From a virus: a stretch of DNA of 27,046 nt. Positions 9,701 to 18,051 of this stretch are shown piece by piece. The stretch is taken from positions 1 through 27,046 of IMG/VR virus record IMGVR_UViG_3300000116_000172; one strand, written 5' to 3'. The stretch's first letter is position 1, and each line of letters opens with the position of its first letter. The notes below the pieces were generated by a model. That model was not told the origin of the DNA. It searched no databases and saw only the letters and a program-made list of their open reading frames with translations. Both the position numbers and the translations under genes were made by a program.

Positions 9701-10838
9701 CCCATCTTATATTATCAGGTGCACCTTCATAACTTTTTGAATGTCTACCTCCAGTACTGTAAGTTTCGGTGCCTGCTCCCGCCATAACAAGGCCTCCCGC
9801 AGTTAAACCCGAATTAATCTCTACAGGTGTAGTTACATCTAGACTCACTTCGCTATCTACTTCTAAAACATAGCTGCCTACCGGCGGTAGAAAAGAGGTG
9901 CTTCCATTACCATCACTTGGTAGCCATGTGGCAGATCTAGGTGATGCAACACTATGTATTATTCCTTCAACGTCTACATAGCCTGATGCAGGGTTTCCTT
10001 TAAGACGCGCGGGTAGGATTGCTGATCGAGTAGGTACTCCTACAGGTGATACTAATCTTAAACTATGTACAGATTCTGCGTTATTTGCATTTGTAGTAAT
10101 ATTAATCGTATTTACTATAGGCTGGGGCGCAGGTTTAAAAAGCGTAAAATTTGATGCAGCGTCCGCGATAGTATTACAAAGGTATACCTTGCTTCCCCTT
10201 TTAACAACATAATAGGTTTGTCCACTAGTTAAACCTGCTACATTATTTGTACCACTTATATGTGTATAGACTACAGCTGCAAAAGTATATAAACTCTTAA
10301 ATTGATTAAAACCACTTACTAAGTGTCCGTCTTCTACTTCAGAGCTTCTAAACTGTGCAGTATATAGCTTATCTAGACCTTCTCCGCTCAACATATCACT
10401 AGTAAAAAAGTCTGACGATGTTGTAAGAACAAATCCTTCTCTATCTCCTACAGTAGTTTCTGCTGCTGTACAAGATATACTTCCGTTACCTTTAATAACA
10501 TTTACAGGCCTGCTTTTAGTTAGTTTTGTACTTAACTCTACATCTACTTCACTTTTAGAACTAAGAGTAGCAGTCTTGGATCCATTAGTGAGAAAAATTT
10601 GTGTGCTGTAAGCAGAGGAATTATTAGCAGCAGAATAAGCAGAATCCATCAACGGGATTCCATCAAACATAACACTTGCCGGACCTTCTACAAGACCTTC
10701 TATAGGCCCTTCAGAAATCAAATCCATATTATGTATAATTCTAGAATTAGTTCTAGTCTGTCCTTCTGTAAACCAATCTTTTGTTCTTGAGATTGCATCT
10801 TGTGCTGCTTGTCTTTTATCTTGTGATGATAAGGCCAT
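6759..10838 (-). CDS. J: Lambda gpJ-like tail tip attachment protein (1359 aa)
   Basis: This is the central tip protein, expected to contact the host receptor and organise the tail end. Recognition rests on the N-terminal MDLISEGPIEGLVEG region, the GMKVSVPHNYM segment, VFYDIVTNNRYGLGDF and the NQVVVTWNNP region, all typical of the J family. Residues about 420-540 look like an inserted PA14-type beta barrel (GYFRPPSSGQYEF, YLWLG, YYPIRYCFYKADN). The start follows the I stop by two bases with a strong GGAAGGGGGG site. The usual C-terminal fibronectin modules are missing: the protein ends in PSPVKDLFFKIT, the first strand of an FN3 domain, and the next gene resumes it in frame. It lies directly after I, as in lambda. 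The family call is confident. Confidence 0.93.
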   Translation of the reverse strand: MALSSQDKRQAAQDAISRTKDWFTEGQTRTNSRIIHNMDLISEGPIEGLVEGPASVMFDGIPLMDSAYSAANNSSAYSTQIFLTNGSKTATLSSKSEVDVELSTKLTKSRPVNVIKGNGSISCTAAETTVGDREGFVLTTSSDFFTSDMLSGEGLDKLYTAQFRSSEVEDGHLVSGFNQFKSLYTFAAVVYTHISGTNNVAGLTSGQTYYVVKRGSKVYLCNTIADAASNFTLFKPAPQPIVNTINITTNANNAESVHSLRLVSPVGVPTRSAILPARLKGNPASGYVDVEGIIHSVASPRSATWLPSDGNGSTSFLPPVGSYVLEVDSEVSLDVTTPVEINSGLTAGGLVMAGAGTETYSTGGRHSKSYEGAPDNIRWAFDPGEGRAEFPFSTSLTDGGVLASGTGVNIKSSFVNVGGSSIHGYTYIGYFRPPSSGQYEFKLTSKAYTYLWLGNECTDRGTFRLHHKQIANTVAATTGGRRSSGTPNKSPVTSKAIYLQKDKYYPIRYCFYKADNTKLEWRKKGGSFSTDLSSQFFTPDNRDWQNVDNVNLKYTWEGETGTYDFNIGEAFIDGETANPNLDSFNTLTNSNFKGGSVQFRVGNRIQKTIAGDIAAAITTTPTPAAELKQHEDFVVDPNSTKTEHEGVEDTIIQASSATGLNLTLAQIRQADKVRLTFDYPNGLYHRTKKKGHIGTGHAKYRVLLQLKDTGETGFNPEKFEIASMLAHSGDTEDAFTAQHDINIAKFAPFDDFKIIIQRMTCDTGDAYAGASFAKIGRQDGWANHFATSNIGACTTFILEKTTFPYSALAKTTFSTQEFTQMPQVTYHVRGMKVSVPHNYMTREEVPSGIANYNRNSDGTNNGSYVNWDGSFRDTKVYTNNPAWVFYDIVTNNRYGLGDFVKADDLDKYALYRIARYCDELVSNGNAGLEPRFTCNLYLTRPVDCYKLLKDMATVFRAIIYWHNNKITPVIDMPKDPIYNFSKANIIDGNIKYETTGSKTRANQVVVTWNNPANQFKLEALLVEDRKNIIKTGIALSEKAVAFGCTSETQARRYGYWKLWTAANQTRIASFEASIEGNFLAPGDIINISDPSMAPSRKRLAGRISSTNTATTLSTTNIPLDSEVYLDPANTYKLSILLPTGGALLSMDTANTAIVITDNLGNDTSYYAGDFIQKAWYYNNGSYTYGILDTEEKATNCKTNQSGDPLILSWSEHSMIQTKDITLPGGHSASTALSFVTVSSAFVEIPKIDSVWIIEETSPEGNNTLNSAKQYKIMSLAEGSNGGVSITAVEHFNEKFYDIENEGDFASPLEVSVPTLEGERISSGIGSLEVLPVETSQGQGSVLAAPKNPSPVKDLFFKIT

Positions 10839-10840
10839 AA

Positions 10841-11482
10841 TTACCCCCCTTCCGTTGATACTGTAATATTGTTTTGATTATCTAATTTATGTACTGGATT
10901 TGACAGTGTGTGCCCTTCGTACGTGTATACCCCTATATTTTGGCCTGGTATCATTAGTTCACCATATAGTACGGGTACAGGGTCTCCTTCAATAATATTT
11001 TTATTATTACCTTGAAATAAATAGTTCGTAGGTTCATCCTCGTCTTCGGCAGGATCGGGAGCAAGCATTTTTTGTAAACCTTTCATAGCAATATTGGTAG
11101 CAATAGTTTTATATATAAATACTCCTATTTTTTCAGATAAAAGCGCTTCTGCCCCTAACTGTGGAGCATATATAAACATTACGATAGCTACTAGTGTTTC
11201 TAAAATACCACTGTCTCCACCCGCTCCCGCAGGTACAATACCCATCGTTACATCGCCTTTCTGTAGAGGTAATAAAACATCTAAAGGATTATCTATCTTA
11301 GTTTCCTCTACTAAAAGAGAGATACCAAGTTTTTGCTCTGCACAATTTAATAAGTATTTCCTAAAACCAGGCTTATTTACGTCCAGGCACTTAAAAATAT
11401 CTTCCAGCTTGTCCCCTTCTATCTCGAAGGCAGTGCCGAATTTTTCGCCCATTTCTCCTGTTAAATAAACCTTACGCTTCAT
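10841..11482 (-). CDS. I: Lambda gpI-like tail assembly protein
   Basis: The 213-residue protein matches the I family in layout. A ubiquitin-like N-terminal half (residues 1-80, MKRKVYLTGEMGEKFG) is followed by a Gly-rich turn and two hydrophobic segments (about 92-107 and 116-137). The conserved tail is YLFQGNN...IEGDPVPVLYGEL near 154-176. In lambda the protein is needed for building the tail tip initiator but its exact role is not settled. The ATG overlaps the K gene by 11 bases and has AGGAG nine bases upstream. Its position between K and J is the lambda order. Confidence 0.9.
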   Translation of the reverse strand: MKRKVYLTGEMGEKFGTAFEIEGDKLEDIFKCLDVNKPGFRKYLLNCAEQKLGISLLVEETKIDNPLDVLLPLQKGDVTMGIVPAGAGGDSGILETLVAIVMFIYAPQLGAEALLSEKIGVFIYKTIATNIAMKGLQKMLAPDPAEDEDEPTNYLFQGNNKNIIEGDPVPVLYGELMIPGQNIGVYTYEGHTLSNPVHKLDNQNNITVSTEGG

Positions 11483-12167
11483 GTCTGTAAACTCCTGTTA
11501 TATACTGTGCCCAAAAAGGAAATAAGTTTTCTTTGCAAGATAGCCTATTAACTGCGTGGTGGAAAAAGATATCTTCACCTAAATAAACTCCACAATGATT
11601 AGGTACTGGAGAGTTTACCGAAAAAGTAATAAAATCATTTTCTTTCATTGTCTCTACTTTTTTAAAATCCCATGTTTTAATGTAATCTTCCGAAAAATAA
11701 TTAATATCTTTTAACCACCAATGCTCTTCAAAAGGTATTCTATTTGGGATGTCTAAACCTTTTTCTAAGTAAAAGTCTCTAGCAGCCTCAAAGCAATCAT
11801 TTGTACCAAACTCATACTCTCTTCCATATAAACTTTTTGTTTTACTTTCTGGGACTAGCTCATACATTTCCATATTTGGGTAACTAAAAATGTAATACTT
11901 TAAACCTGTAGCATTACAATATTTAATATCAAAACTGCTAGGTTTACAATCTCCGTCCGGATGGCTATGAACAGTGGCGACTATATCACATCTTTGAGCT
12001 ATTTTTAAGTATTCTCTAGAGTCGAAAATAAACTCTTCGGTTCCTGTAGAAATATTTTTACAAGGAAACCACTCTAATTTACCTTTTACAACTCCTAATA
12101 AACCACAACCCTCTCTAGGGTATTCTTTTTTAAAATGTTCTTCTATTTGCTCTAAAAACTCTATCAT
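11472..12167 (-). CDS. K: Lambda gpK-like tip protein: JAB/MPN plus NlpC/P60 peptidase domains
   Basis: Two putative peptidase domains are fused. Residues 1-105 form a JAMM-type metalloprotease: Glu19 in PREGCGLL, and HSHPDGDCKPSSFD giving His67, His69 and Asp80 as metal ligands. Residues 115-231 form an NlpC/P60-like domain with Cys125 (NDCFEAARDFY), His191 (NHCGVYLG) and a further His pair at 203-204. In lambda-type tails this protein works with I and L in tip assembly, and the NlpC part may cut peptidoglycan peptides during DNA entry. All key residues appear intact, so both domains may be active. It overlaps L by ATGA. Call confident. Confidence 0.92.
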   Translation of the reverse strand: MIEFLEQIEEHFKKEYPREGCGLLGVVKGKLEWFPCKNISTGTEEFIFDSREYLKIAQRCDIVATVHSHPDGDCKPSSFDIKYCNATGLKYYIFSYPNMEMYELVPESKTKSLYGREYEFGTNDCFEAARDFYLEKGLDIPNRIPFEEHWWLKDINYFSEDYIKTWDFKKVETMKENDFITFSVNSPVPNHCGVYLGEDIFFHHAVNRLSCKENLFPFWAQYITGVYRHEA

Positions 12168-13252
12168 TTAAACTTGTCACTCCCTGGGAAAGCTCCAAAA
12201 GGTAAATTTCTCGTTGAAACGTCTCCAGTTAATCTATTACTTTGATGATTACTTCCAAATCTTATTTTACAGGCTTCTAAAGTTTTTTGACAACTATCAG
12301 CAATTGTCCAATAGCTGGAAATTAGAGCTGGAGTTTTACTTGCTGATTTATCGTGCTGTCTTATACACTTCCAAACAGTTCTTTCGTGTTCTACGTAGTC
12401 TCCTACATCAATCTGAACAGAATTGCTTAATGAAGTCCAAACGTCATAAAAAAAGACTTGCTGCCAATAAGCACTTCCAACTGTTTCCGGGCTTTGACCT
12501 GTAGAGGATCTATCAGATCTGTAAATAAAATTGTTTAAAGTTACAAAATTCTGCGCACTATAAGTAGTACCTGAAAGCCACGCATTGGCAGTAGTACGTA
12601 AAATTAAAGGCTCATTATACTCTGTGAAGTAACTCCTATTATTACTTTTTATAGGGTCCCAATCACAAGCTCCGCAAAGTTTATGTGAAGCAGTATAATT
12701 AGGATCTAAACCTCTATATACCCAACTACAATACTTTCCTACCACAACTCTTCTAGGGAGTTGTATATTATTTAGATCAAAAGGGTTTGTTAACTCATAT
12801 TTTATATATAAACTATTTTCTTCTGATATTCTATCTATAACATAACTTTCTTCCGGAAATTCTGTAGGGGCAGAGCTGCTGCTTCCTGAACTAAGATACT
12901 TCTCTAGAGTTCTTCTTCTAGTTAGTCTTGCTCCTACTATTTCATCAGCACTTATATCCCCTAAATCAGTTCTAAACTCTGATAGAACATTTGCTACTGT
13001 TAGTACAGGTCTTGCAGGTGCTCCATCTCCTGTTACCTCTATACCTTTTAATTCCAAAGGTAAGGCTACGTAAGTTCTTGTAGTGTAAGGAGCTTTAGAG
13101 TCTCTAAAGGTTATTTCGGATAGGTTGGATCCTACTCCTGGATGGAAGTATAGAGTTGAGGAATTATTGTCTCCAAACTCTAATACATATAAATCCAATA
13201 GACCACTAAGTACCTCTTGAGATTGTAAATCTGTTGCTATTATATTTGTCAT
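12164..13252 (-). CDS. L: Lambda gpL-like minor tail protein with inserted carbohydrate-binding-type modules
   Basis: The first 170 residues match the L family, including ELKGIEVTGDGAPARPVLTV. The C-terminal half carries the cysteines that hold an iron-sulfur cluster in lambda L: Cys175 in CSWVYRG (lambda CTWTYRG), Cys193/196, then Cys321 and Cys328 in DSCQKTLEACKIRF (lambda KCSKCLSGCKFR). The protein has 362 residues against 232 in lambda. Much of the excess lies between Cys196 and Cys321, where two modules of CBM5/12 pattern can be read: about 224-266 (AWLSGTTYSAQNFV...IYRS...SPETVGSAYWQQV) and 271-317 (VWTS...VGDYVEH...WKCIRQH...YWTIADS). The start overlaps the M stop as TAATG. Family call confident; module call by eye. 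Confidence 0.9.
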   Translation of the reverse strand: MTNIIATDLQSQEVLSGLLDLYVLEFGDNNSSTLYFHPGVGSNLSEITFRDSKAPYTTRTYVALPLELKGIEVTGDGAPARPVLTVANVLSEFRTDLGDISADEIVGARLTRRRTLEKYLSSGSSSSAPTEFPEESYVIDRISEENSLYIKYELTNPFDLNNIQLPRRVVVGKYCSWVYRGLDPNYTASHKLCGACDWDPIKSNNRSYFTEYNEPLILRTTANAWLSGTTYSAQNFVTLNNFIYRSDRSSTGQSPETVGSAYWQQVFFYDVWTSLSNSVQIDVGDYVEHERTVWKCIRQHDKSASKTPALISSYWTIADSCQKTLEACKIRFGSNHQSNRLTGDVSTRNLPFGAFPGSDKFK

Positions 13253-13656
13253 TAGCTTTCATATACTCTTTTAAAAGTTGCGTTACAGCTATAAAAATTA
13301 TCTTGTACATATACTTGAGACCAAGAAGTACAAACTACCTTTATAGTATTTTCAGCTGCGGCACCCGCAGAATCTTGAGCTGTTGCAGGAATAGTAAAGT
13401 CAAATTTAGTAACAGCGGCTCTTATATTAAAAGTTTCTACTATTGCGTCTATTTCTTTTCTACCTCTATTACTAAAAGCTACCGCATACTCTTCTTTAAT
13501 ATTATTTATACCTTCTACTATTCTCTGCTCATAACCATCTCCGAAAGAGATTTGCCTAACTGAAGGAGTTACGGTTCTTGTCATATTTTTATCGGGAATG
13601 ACTCTTGTGCTATTAGGCATGCCTACATTGTTTTCAAGTAAAAAACCTAGTGCCAT
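13252..13656 (-). CDS. M: Lambda gpM-like minor tail protein
   Basis: The 134-residue protein has the hallmark ISFGDGYEQRIVEGIN segment (residues about 36-51) of the M family, followed by a beta-rich body ending in FYSCNATFKRVYES. M forms a ring of the distal tail linking tube and tip in lambda. Its size is close to the family norm (lambda M is 109). It is coupled to the tape measure gene upstream and to L downstream by TAATG overlaps, exactly in the lambda order. Confidence 0.92.
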   Translation of the reverse strand: MALGFLLENNVGMPNSTRVIPDKNMTRTVTPSVRQISFGDGYEQRIVEGINNIKEEYAVAFSNRGRKEIDAIVETFNIRAAVTKFDFTIPATAQDSAGAAAENTIKVVCTSWSQVYVQDNFYSCNATFKRVYES

Positions 13657-16600
13657 TATGATGCTCCATAGGGATTAAGCATCCCTCCTGATCGTTTTTG
13701 ATTTTGTAATTCGTCTCTAACTGCATTTGCAACGGCTCTACCTAGTTTTTCGTTATCAGCACCTCCGTTATTACCTTGGGTGCTTGTTGTTCCGTCTGAA
13801 GCTACGTTTACTACGATATTATTATTCTGTTCACCACCACCTTTCATTTCTACAGGTATTTTTTTATTATTCGGTAATGGTACTACAGCTTCTGTACCGT
13901 GTAGTATCGCAGGATAGCCACCAGTAGATCCAGAAGCTACGCCTCCAGCTGCATAGCCTGATATTTTTGAGCCTCCTGGACTAAAAATACCTCCATCTCT
14001 AGCGGCTCCTACTCCTCCGAATCCGAAGAGACTCATAAATCCACTACCAAGGTCTCCTAGTATGTCTCCTAGACCTCCGAATATACCTTTGAGATCTGTG
14101 CCGGCATCTTTAAATATATTACCTATACCTTCCAAGAAAGGGGTATCTCCTGAAAATATATCTTTTAGATTTGCTGTGAATCCTGAAAATAATCCCTTTA
14201 GAGTACCTGTTCCAGCAGCACCTGTTCCTGTTGTTACAATTTCATCTACAGTTATGCCGCCTCCGGTAATTGGCGAAGTTATACTACCATCTCCTACTGA
14301 TGCACCTACCGAAGTACTTATACCACCCCCTATGGAAGGTGCCTTTACAGCTCCTAAAGAAGACTTAGGCTTAAAGAAACCACTTATACTTGATCCTATA
14401 TTAGTACTAGAACTAACTCCAGTAGCTGTAGTATTACCTCCTAATGCTGCAGTATTTGCATTTAGTGCTGCAGTATTACTATTCATTGCAACCTCTAAAG
14501 TTTTTTCAGGGCTTCCAAATATAAAGTCTGTGAACATCTTTGCAGCTTGTTCGGCTAATTGATCTGCTACTGCTTCTACTGCTGATTTTGCAATAACTTT
14601 AAAAGCATCTTTAATACTACTCTTTTCTCCTTTGATAAGAGCTGCGAACTCTGTTTTAGCTGTTCCTTCAGCGGCAGCTTTTGCAGCGTCTAACTGTCTA
14701 GCACTTTCCAGTGTAAGTCTTTCTGCAGTAAGTAATTGTTCTTTTAGCAGATCTAGTTTATCCTGCTCTGCAATCATTTTTGTATCATCGGTAGAAACAT
14801 CGTTCTTTTTAAGTATAGCCATCGCTTGTTCTATTTTTAACATTTCATTTCGTAACTTTAATACATTACTTTCTCTTGTCAGTTCTGCTACTTGTAAAGG
14901 ACTTTTTCCTCTGGAAATAGCGGCCATAGATATTTCTAGTCTTTTTTGTTTGCTTGTAATATCAAACTCTTTTTGTCTTATATCTACCGACTGTGCTTGA
15001 AATTTTGCAATAAGTTCTAATCTTGTTAATTTGCCTGCCGCTTCGACGGTCATATTTAAAGCTTCTGCAATAGCTGCTAAATCAGCACGACCTTTCTCAG
15101 TACCATCAAAAAAGTCAGAAGCTGAGCTATCGAAAGTTAAAGTTGAAAGTTGATCTGTAAACTGTCTATTAAAACTTAAAAACTTACTAAACTGCGAGGA
15201 GGTTTGTTTTAATTCTTCTTTAAATTTACGAAACCCTTCAGCAGACTGTCCGATGCCTTTAATTGCACCTGCCTGTGCGGCAAGAACTGGATTTAGTTTT
15301 GCGGCTTCAGCATTAACTTGAGAAAATCTAGTTTGTAGTAGTTTTACAGCAGCATCATACTCTTCAGCGGTAGAGGGAATTGTTCCTGAAATTATATCAA
15401 GAGGTTTTTTCAATTCTACAATACCTTTTTCTACTGCTTTACTACCCTTAGTTGCTTTTATTCCAAAGTCTGCAAAAGCAGTAGACTGTAGTTTAATAGT
15501 TTCATATACTTCCATCATTGAAGCAGCTACTTTTTCATTCTGCTCTGGAATCTGAGCTACACTCTTTTTAACATAACGTTTTATATTATCTTCACCTCGT
15601 TCCTGTACGTACATTTCTTTTAAGAAAGTGTCTCCAAGTCCTTGTGCCATCCCTTCTACACCACCGAATGAGAAGTTAGAAAGAATATTTGCTTGTTTTA
15701 CTAAAGTCTCCATAGGAGAAGCTGCTTCTTTAAATCCTCTTATTAATTTGCGAACTTCTTCATTTTGATTTCTGAACCTTTCTTCTAGTGCCTGTGCACT
15801 TTTTTCTATTTCTTTAATGCGGTCATCTTTTAAAGTATTTAGTAACTCTTTTACAAGAGTAATAGCAGTGTATAACATACCAATAAATGCAACAGCACTT
15901 AGAAGTTTATTTACACCGGATACCATAGTTGCTGTAGCCGCTTTTATTAAACCCATAGTTTTACCGTGCTCTGCCTGTAAAGCTGCAAGATTAGCTTTCC
16001 AGTTAAGATACCATGCTTGTACACCAGTCTTTTCTTTTGCAAGAGCACTCAGGTGAGCTGCTTCAATTATTTTAATATTTTTCATTCTTGCAGACTTTTC
16101 CATTCCATCTAAGTTAATTACGGTGGAAGTTTTAGATTGGTGTGCTTTTTTAAGTCGTCGAAGAACATCTTCGTCAAATGTCCCGTCTCTCATTTTATCA
16201 GCGGTTGCACCTTTACCTGCTATACCTGCTAAATCCTGGGTTGCAGATTTAGCTAGCTCATCAACACCTGCCATTGCAGGCATTGCCGGCATTAGTGCTC
16301 TACCTATAGATAGTCCTAATACACTGAATGCAGCTGCAAGTCCATGAATATTGTTTGCTAGTGCTCCTGATATAAAGCTTGATATAGGATCTATGAACTC
16401 TCCTATCTGCTTTACTAAGTCAGTGAAACCTTTTCCTAATCGAGCAACTTGGTTTACATTAGCCCCTACTTCATCAAATTTTTCTACACCTTGAGCAAGT
16501 ACAGCATTTACCACTGCTTGAGATTTTTCAAACTGTGTTAGATCTTTTGCATTTTTTCCAAGTGTTCTTGAGTAGTCTTTTGTAACTTTATCAAGACGAA

Positions 16601-17186
16601 TAATAATACCAAGTTCGTCAAGTAGTTCTGGTTCTGCTTTGATTGCACCTCGAGTAAGGCGATTGAAAGAATCTGTTAAGTCTCTACCTAAGGCTACAGA
16701 AGCATTTTTTGCAACTCTAGCAAGACCCGTAAGTTGGTCGTTTGATAGACCTGCAGCTTGCCCGATAGCAGCTGCTTGTGAAGCATCGTTAAAAGCTAGT
16801 ATTCCACCCGTAGCTTCTTGAATACGGTCTGTCAATAGTTTCATTGACTTACCAGTTTTCATAGCATAGGCTTCTTGGCCTCGTGTTAGAGCTGCAACAT
16901 CACCAGCTCTCTTAAGAAAGCCATATGCCGCAGATATAGCAAATATATTAGCAGCAAGAGTTGCATAGGCGGCTACAAGGCCGCCGGTACCTTGTGCCAT
17001 TTTAGAAAAGTTTTTAGTAGAGTTTGAAGATGCTTGAGCAGCACCTTTAAGGTTTCTATCTGCTGTGCGGGCGCCTTTGCCTACATCATCTAGTCCCTTA
17101 GCTGCTTTTTTAGATTCAAGACCTAACTTTTTAGTTCTGCCTTTATCATCTACTTCTACATCTATCTCAATTTTATTCTTTGCCAT
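13656..17186 (-). CDS. Tail tape measure protein (1176 aa)
   Basis: This sets tail length and is ejected ahead of the DNA. It is long and largely helical, with hydrophobic segments near residues 66-92, 275-305 and 418-446 that could insert in the host membrane. A Lys/Glu-rich coiled coil follows between about 450 and 880. A Gly/Ser/Ala-rich region leads into a C-terminal end (GGVASGSTGGYPAILHGTEAVVPLP) that is very typical of lambda-like tape measures. By the usual rule of about 0.15 nm per residue it predicts a tail near 170 nm; this is inference. It follows the G/GT chaperones with a TAATG overlap. Confidence 0.94.
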   Translation of the reverse strand: MAKNKIEIDVEVDDKGRTKKLGLESKKAAKGLDDVGKGARTADRNLKGAAQASSNSTKNFSKMAQGTGGLVAAYATLAANIFAISAAYGFLKRAGDVAALTRGQEAYAMKTGKSMKLLTDRIQEATGGILAFNDASQAAAIGQAAGLSNDQLTGLARVAKNASVALGRDLTDSFNRLTRGAIKAEPELLDELGIIIRLDKVTKDYSRTLGKNAKDLTQFEKSQAVVNAVLAQGVEKFDEVGANVNQVARLGKGFTDLVKQIGEFIDPISSFISGALANNIHGLAAAFSVLGLSIGRALMPAMPAMAGVDELAKSATQDLAGIAGKGATADKMRDGTFDEDVLRRLKKAHQSKTSTVINLDGMEKSARMKNIKIIEAAHLSALAKEKTGVQAWYLNWKANLAALQAEHGKTMGLIKAATATMVSGVNKLLSAVAFIGMLYTAITLVKELLNTLKDDRIKEIEKSAQALEERFRNQNEEVRKLIRGFKEAASPMETLVKQANILSNFSFGGVEGMAQGLGDTFLKEMYVQERGEDNIKRYVKKSVAQIPEQNEKVAASMMEVYETIKLQSTAFADFGIKATKGSKAVEKGIVELKKPLDIISGTIPSTAEEYDAAVKLLQTRFSQVNAEAAKLNPVLAAQAGAIKGIGQSAEGFRKFKEELKQTSSQFSKFLSFNRQFTDQLSTLTFDSSASDFFDGTEKGRADLAAIAEALNMTVEAAGKLTRLELIAKFQAQSVDIRQKEFDITSKQKRLEISMAAISRGKSPLQVAELTRESNVLKLRNEMLKIEQAMAILKKNDVSTDDTKMIAEQDKLDLLKEQLLTAERLTLESARQLDAAKAAAEGTAKTEFAALIKGEKSSIKDAFKVIAKSAVEAVADQLAEQAAKMFTDFIFGSPEKTLEVAMNSNTAALNANTAALGGNTTATGVSSSTNIGSSISGFFKPKSSLGAVKAPSIGGGISTSVGASVGDGSITSPITGGGITVDEIVTTGTGAAGTGTLKGLFSGFTANLKDIFSGDTPFLEGIGNIFKDAGTDLKGIFGGLGDILGDLGSGFMSLFGFGGVGAARDGGIFSPGGSKISGYAAGGVASGSTGGYPAILHGTEAVVPLPNNKKIPVEMKGGGEQNNNIVVNVASDGTTSTQGNNGGADNEKLGRAVANAVRDELQNQKRSGGMLNPYGAS

Positions 17187-18021
17187 TAGCCTTTTACGTT
17201 ATGAGTGAAGTTTTGTCCACTGCCTGCAGATCGTTTTCTTTCCTCTGCCTTACGTTTTTGTTCTGCTTTTTCTGCTCGATAGTTTACTATAGTGTTTTCG
17301 TACATTTTCATAATATAGATGACAGTTTTTGGCTCGTCTACATTGTATAGCTTAAATAAGTACTCTATGTTCGACCATTTTTTTCCTAAATAACTTCCGG
17401 ATGCTCCATCCCAGGTATCCTCTAAAAAGCCAAATATAAAAAATGCCACTTGAACCTCTACGGGAAAATCCGAAGGCTCTAGCGGCATCTTATTGGGGTC
17501 GGGCTCTTGATTTAACTGTTCACAAATTTTTAGATATTTGTCAATACTTAAAGAATCTTCCTCTTTTACGTATCGTTCAAGTAACCCCTGTATGAGGGCT
17601 ACTTGTTCCCAGTAAAATTTTCTAGATCACTCACTGTTTCTGTAACCCAATTATCAAAATCACCAGAGTTTTTCATAAGTAACTCTGCATTTTCTTGGGT
17701 AAAGGGCAGTTGATCGTTAGCGTCAAGAGCTGTTATATCTACCAATAGAAGCTCTTCCAAGTACCGATATTTTAAGCCTGACCATCCTTTAATCACTGCC
17801 TTACAGTATTCTGTTAAAAACTTTTCTTCTTCTAAAACTTCTTCGGGTTGACGAGTTTTTTTATTAAATTTAGTAGTTACACATCTTTTACGTAGTTTTA
17901 CTAGCTCTTCTCTTGCTAAGTAACATAGCAAGACTTTCATGCCTGCATACCCAGGGAAGTCAATGCTAACTGTTTTACTAGGAGTCATAAGACTCGCTAA
18001 AGAAACGGGTTTGTCGCTCAT
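17186..18021 (-). CDS. GT: Tail assembly chaperone GT, made by -1 frameshift (about 278 aa)
   Basis: The reading frame ending at 17186 is open, without a stop, back into the end of G, but its first ATG (17488) lacks a ribosome site. Shifting by -1 at AAATTTT (17620-17614) joins 136 codons of G to 142 codons reading YWEQVALIQGLLERYVKEED and onward through PNKMPLEPSDFPVEVQVAFFIFGF. That last segment is typical of the T part of GT chaperones in lambda-like tails. GT binds the tape measure and recruits tube subunits and is absent from the finished tail. The location immediately before the tape measure fits. A weak hairpin (CCCT/AGGG, 5-base loop) starts 15 bases past the slip site. The frameshift is inferred from sequence. 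Confidence 0.88.
17599..18021 (-). CDS. G: Tail assembly chaperone G (140 aa)
   Basis: The zero-frame product reads MSDKPVSLASLMTPSKTV... and stops at TAG (17601-17599). I chose ATG 18021 because AAAGGA lies about ten bases before it; an upstream in-frame GTG at 18072 lies inside the hairpin and would add an implausible leader. The protein is mostly helical with no signal peptide or membrane segment. It is assigned as G by position just before the tape measure gene, by size (lambda G is 140 residues) and by the slippery AAATTTT near its end. It should coat the tape measure during assembly. The primary sequence alone would not give a confident family call. Confidence 0.87.
   Translation of the reverse strand: MSDKPVSLASLMTPSKTVSIDFPGYAGMKVLLCYLAREELVKLRKRCVTTKFNKKTRQPEEVLEEEKFLTEYCKAVIKGWSGLKYRYLEELLLVDITALDANDQLPFTQENAELLMKNSGDFDNWVTETVSDLENFTGNK
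17614..17620 (-). other. Programmed -1 ribosomal frameshift site AAATTTT
   Basis: In the G frame the codons read gaA AAT TTT, a perfect X XXY YYZ heptamer. Both tRNAs can re-pair after a one-base slip. The next -1 codon is TAC and that frame stays open to 17186, while the zero frame meets TAG four codons after the heptamer. The position close to the end of G is the expected one. Confidence 0.88.
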
Positions 18022-18051
18022 TTTATAATTATCCTTTAAAGTTTGTGGAAT

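Noticed and set aside
17186-17488. Stand-alone 100-residue gene starting at ATG 17488
   Set aside because: No ribosome site precedes the ATG and the frame is open much further upstream to the slippery site, so it is the end of the GT fusion.
17516-17544. TTGACA within the T frame as another promoter
   Set aside because: No -10 box at 16-18 bases; it is coding sequence (Ile-Asp-Lys).
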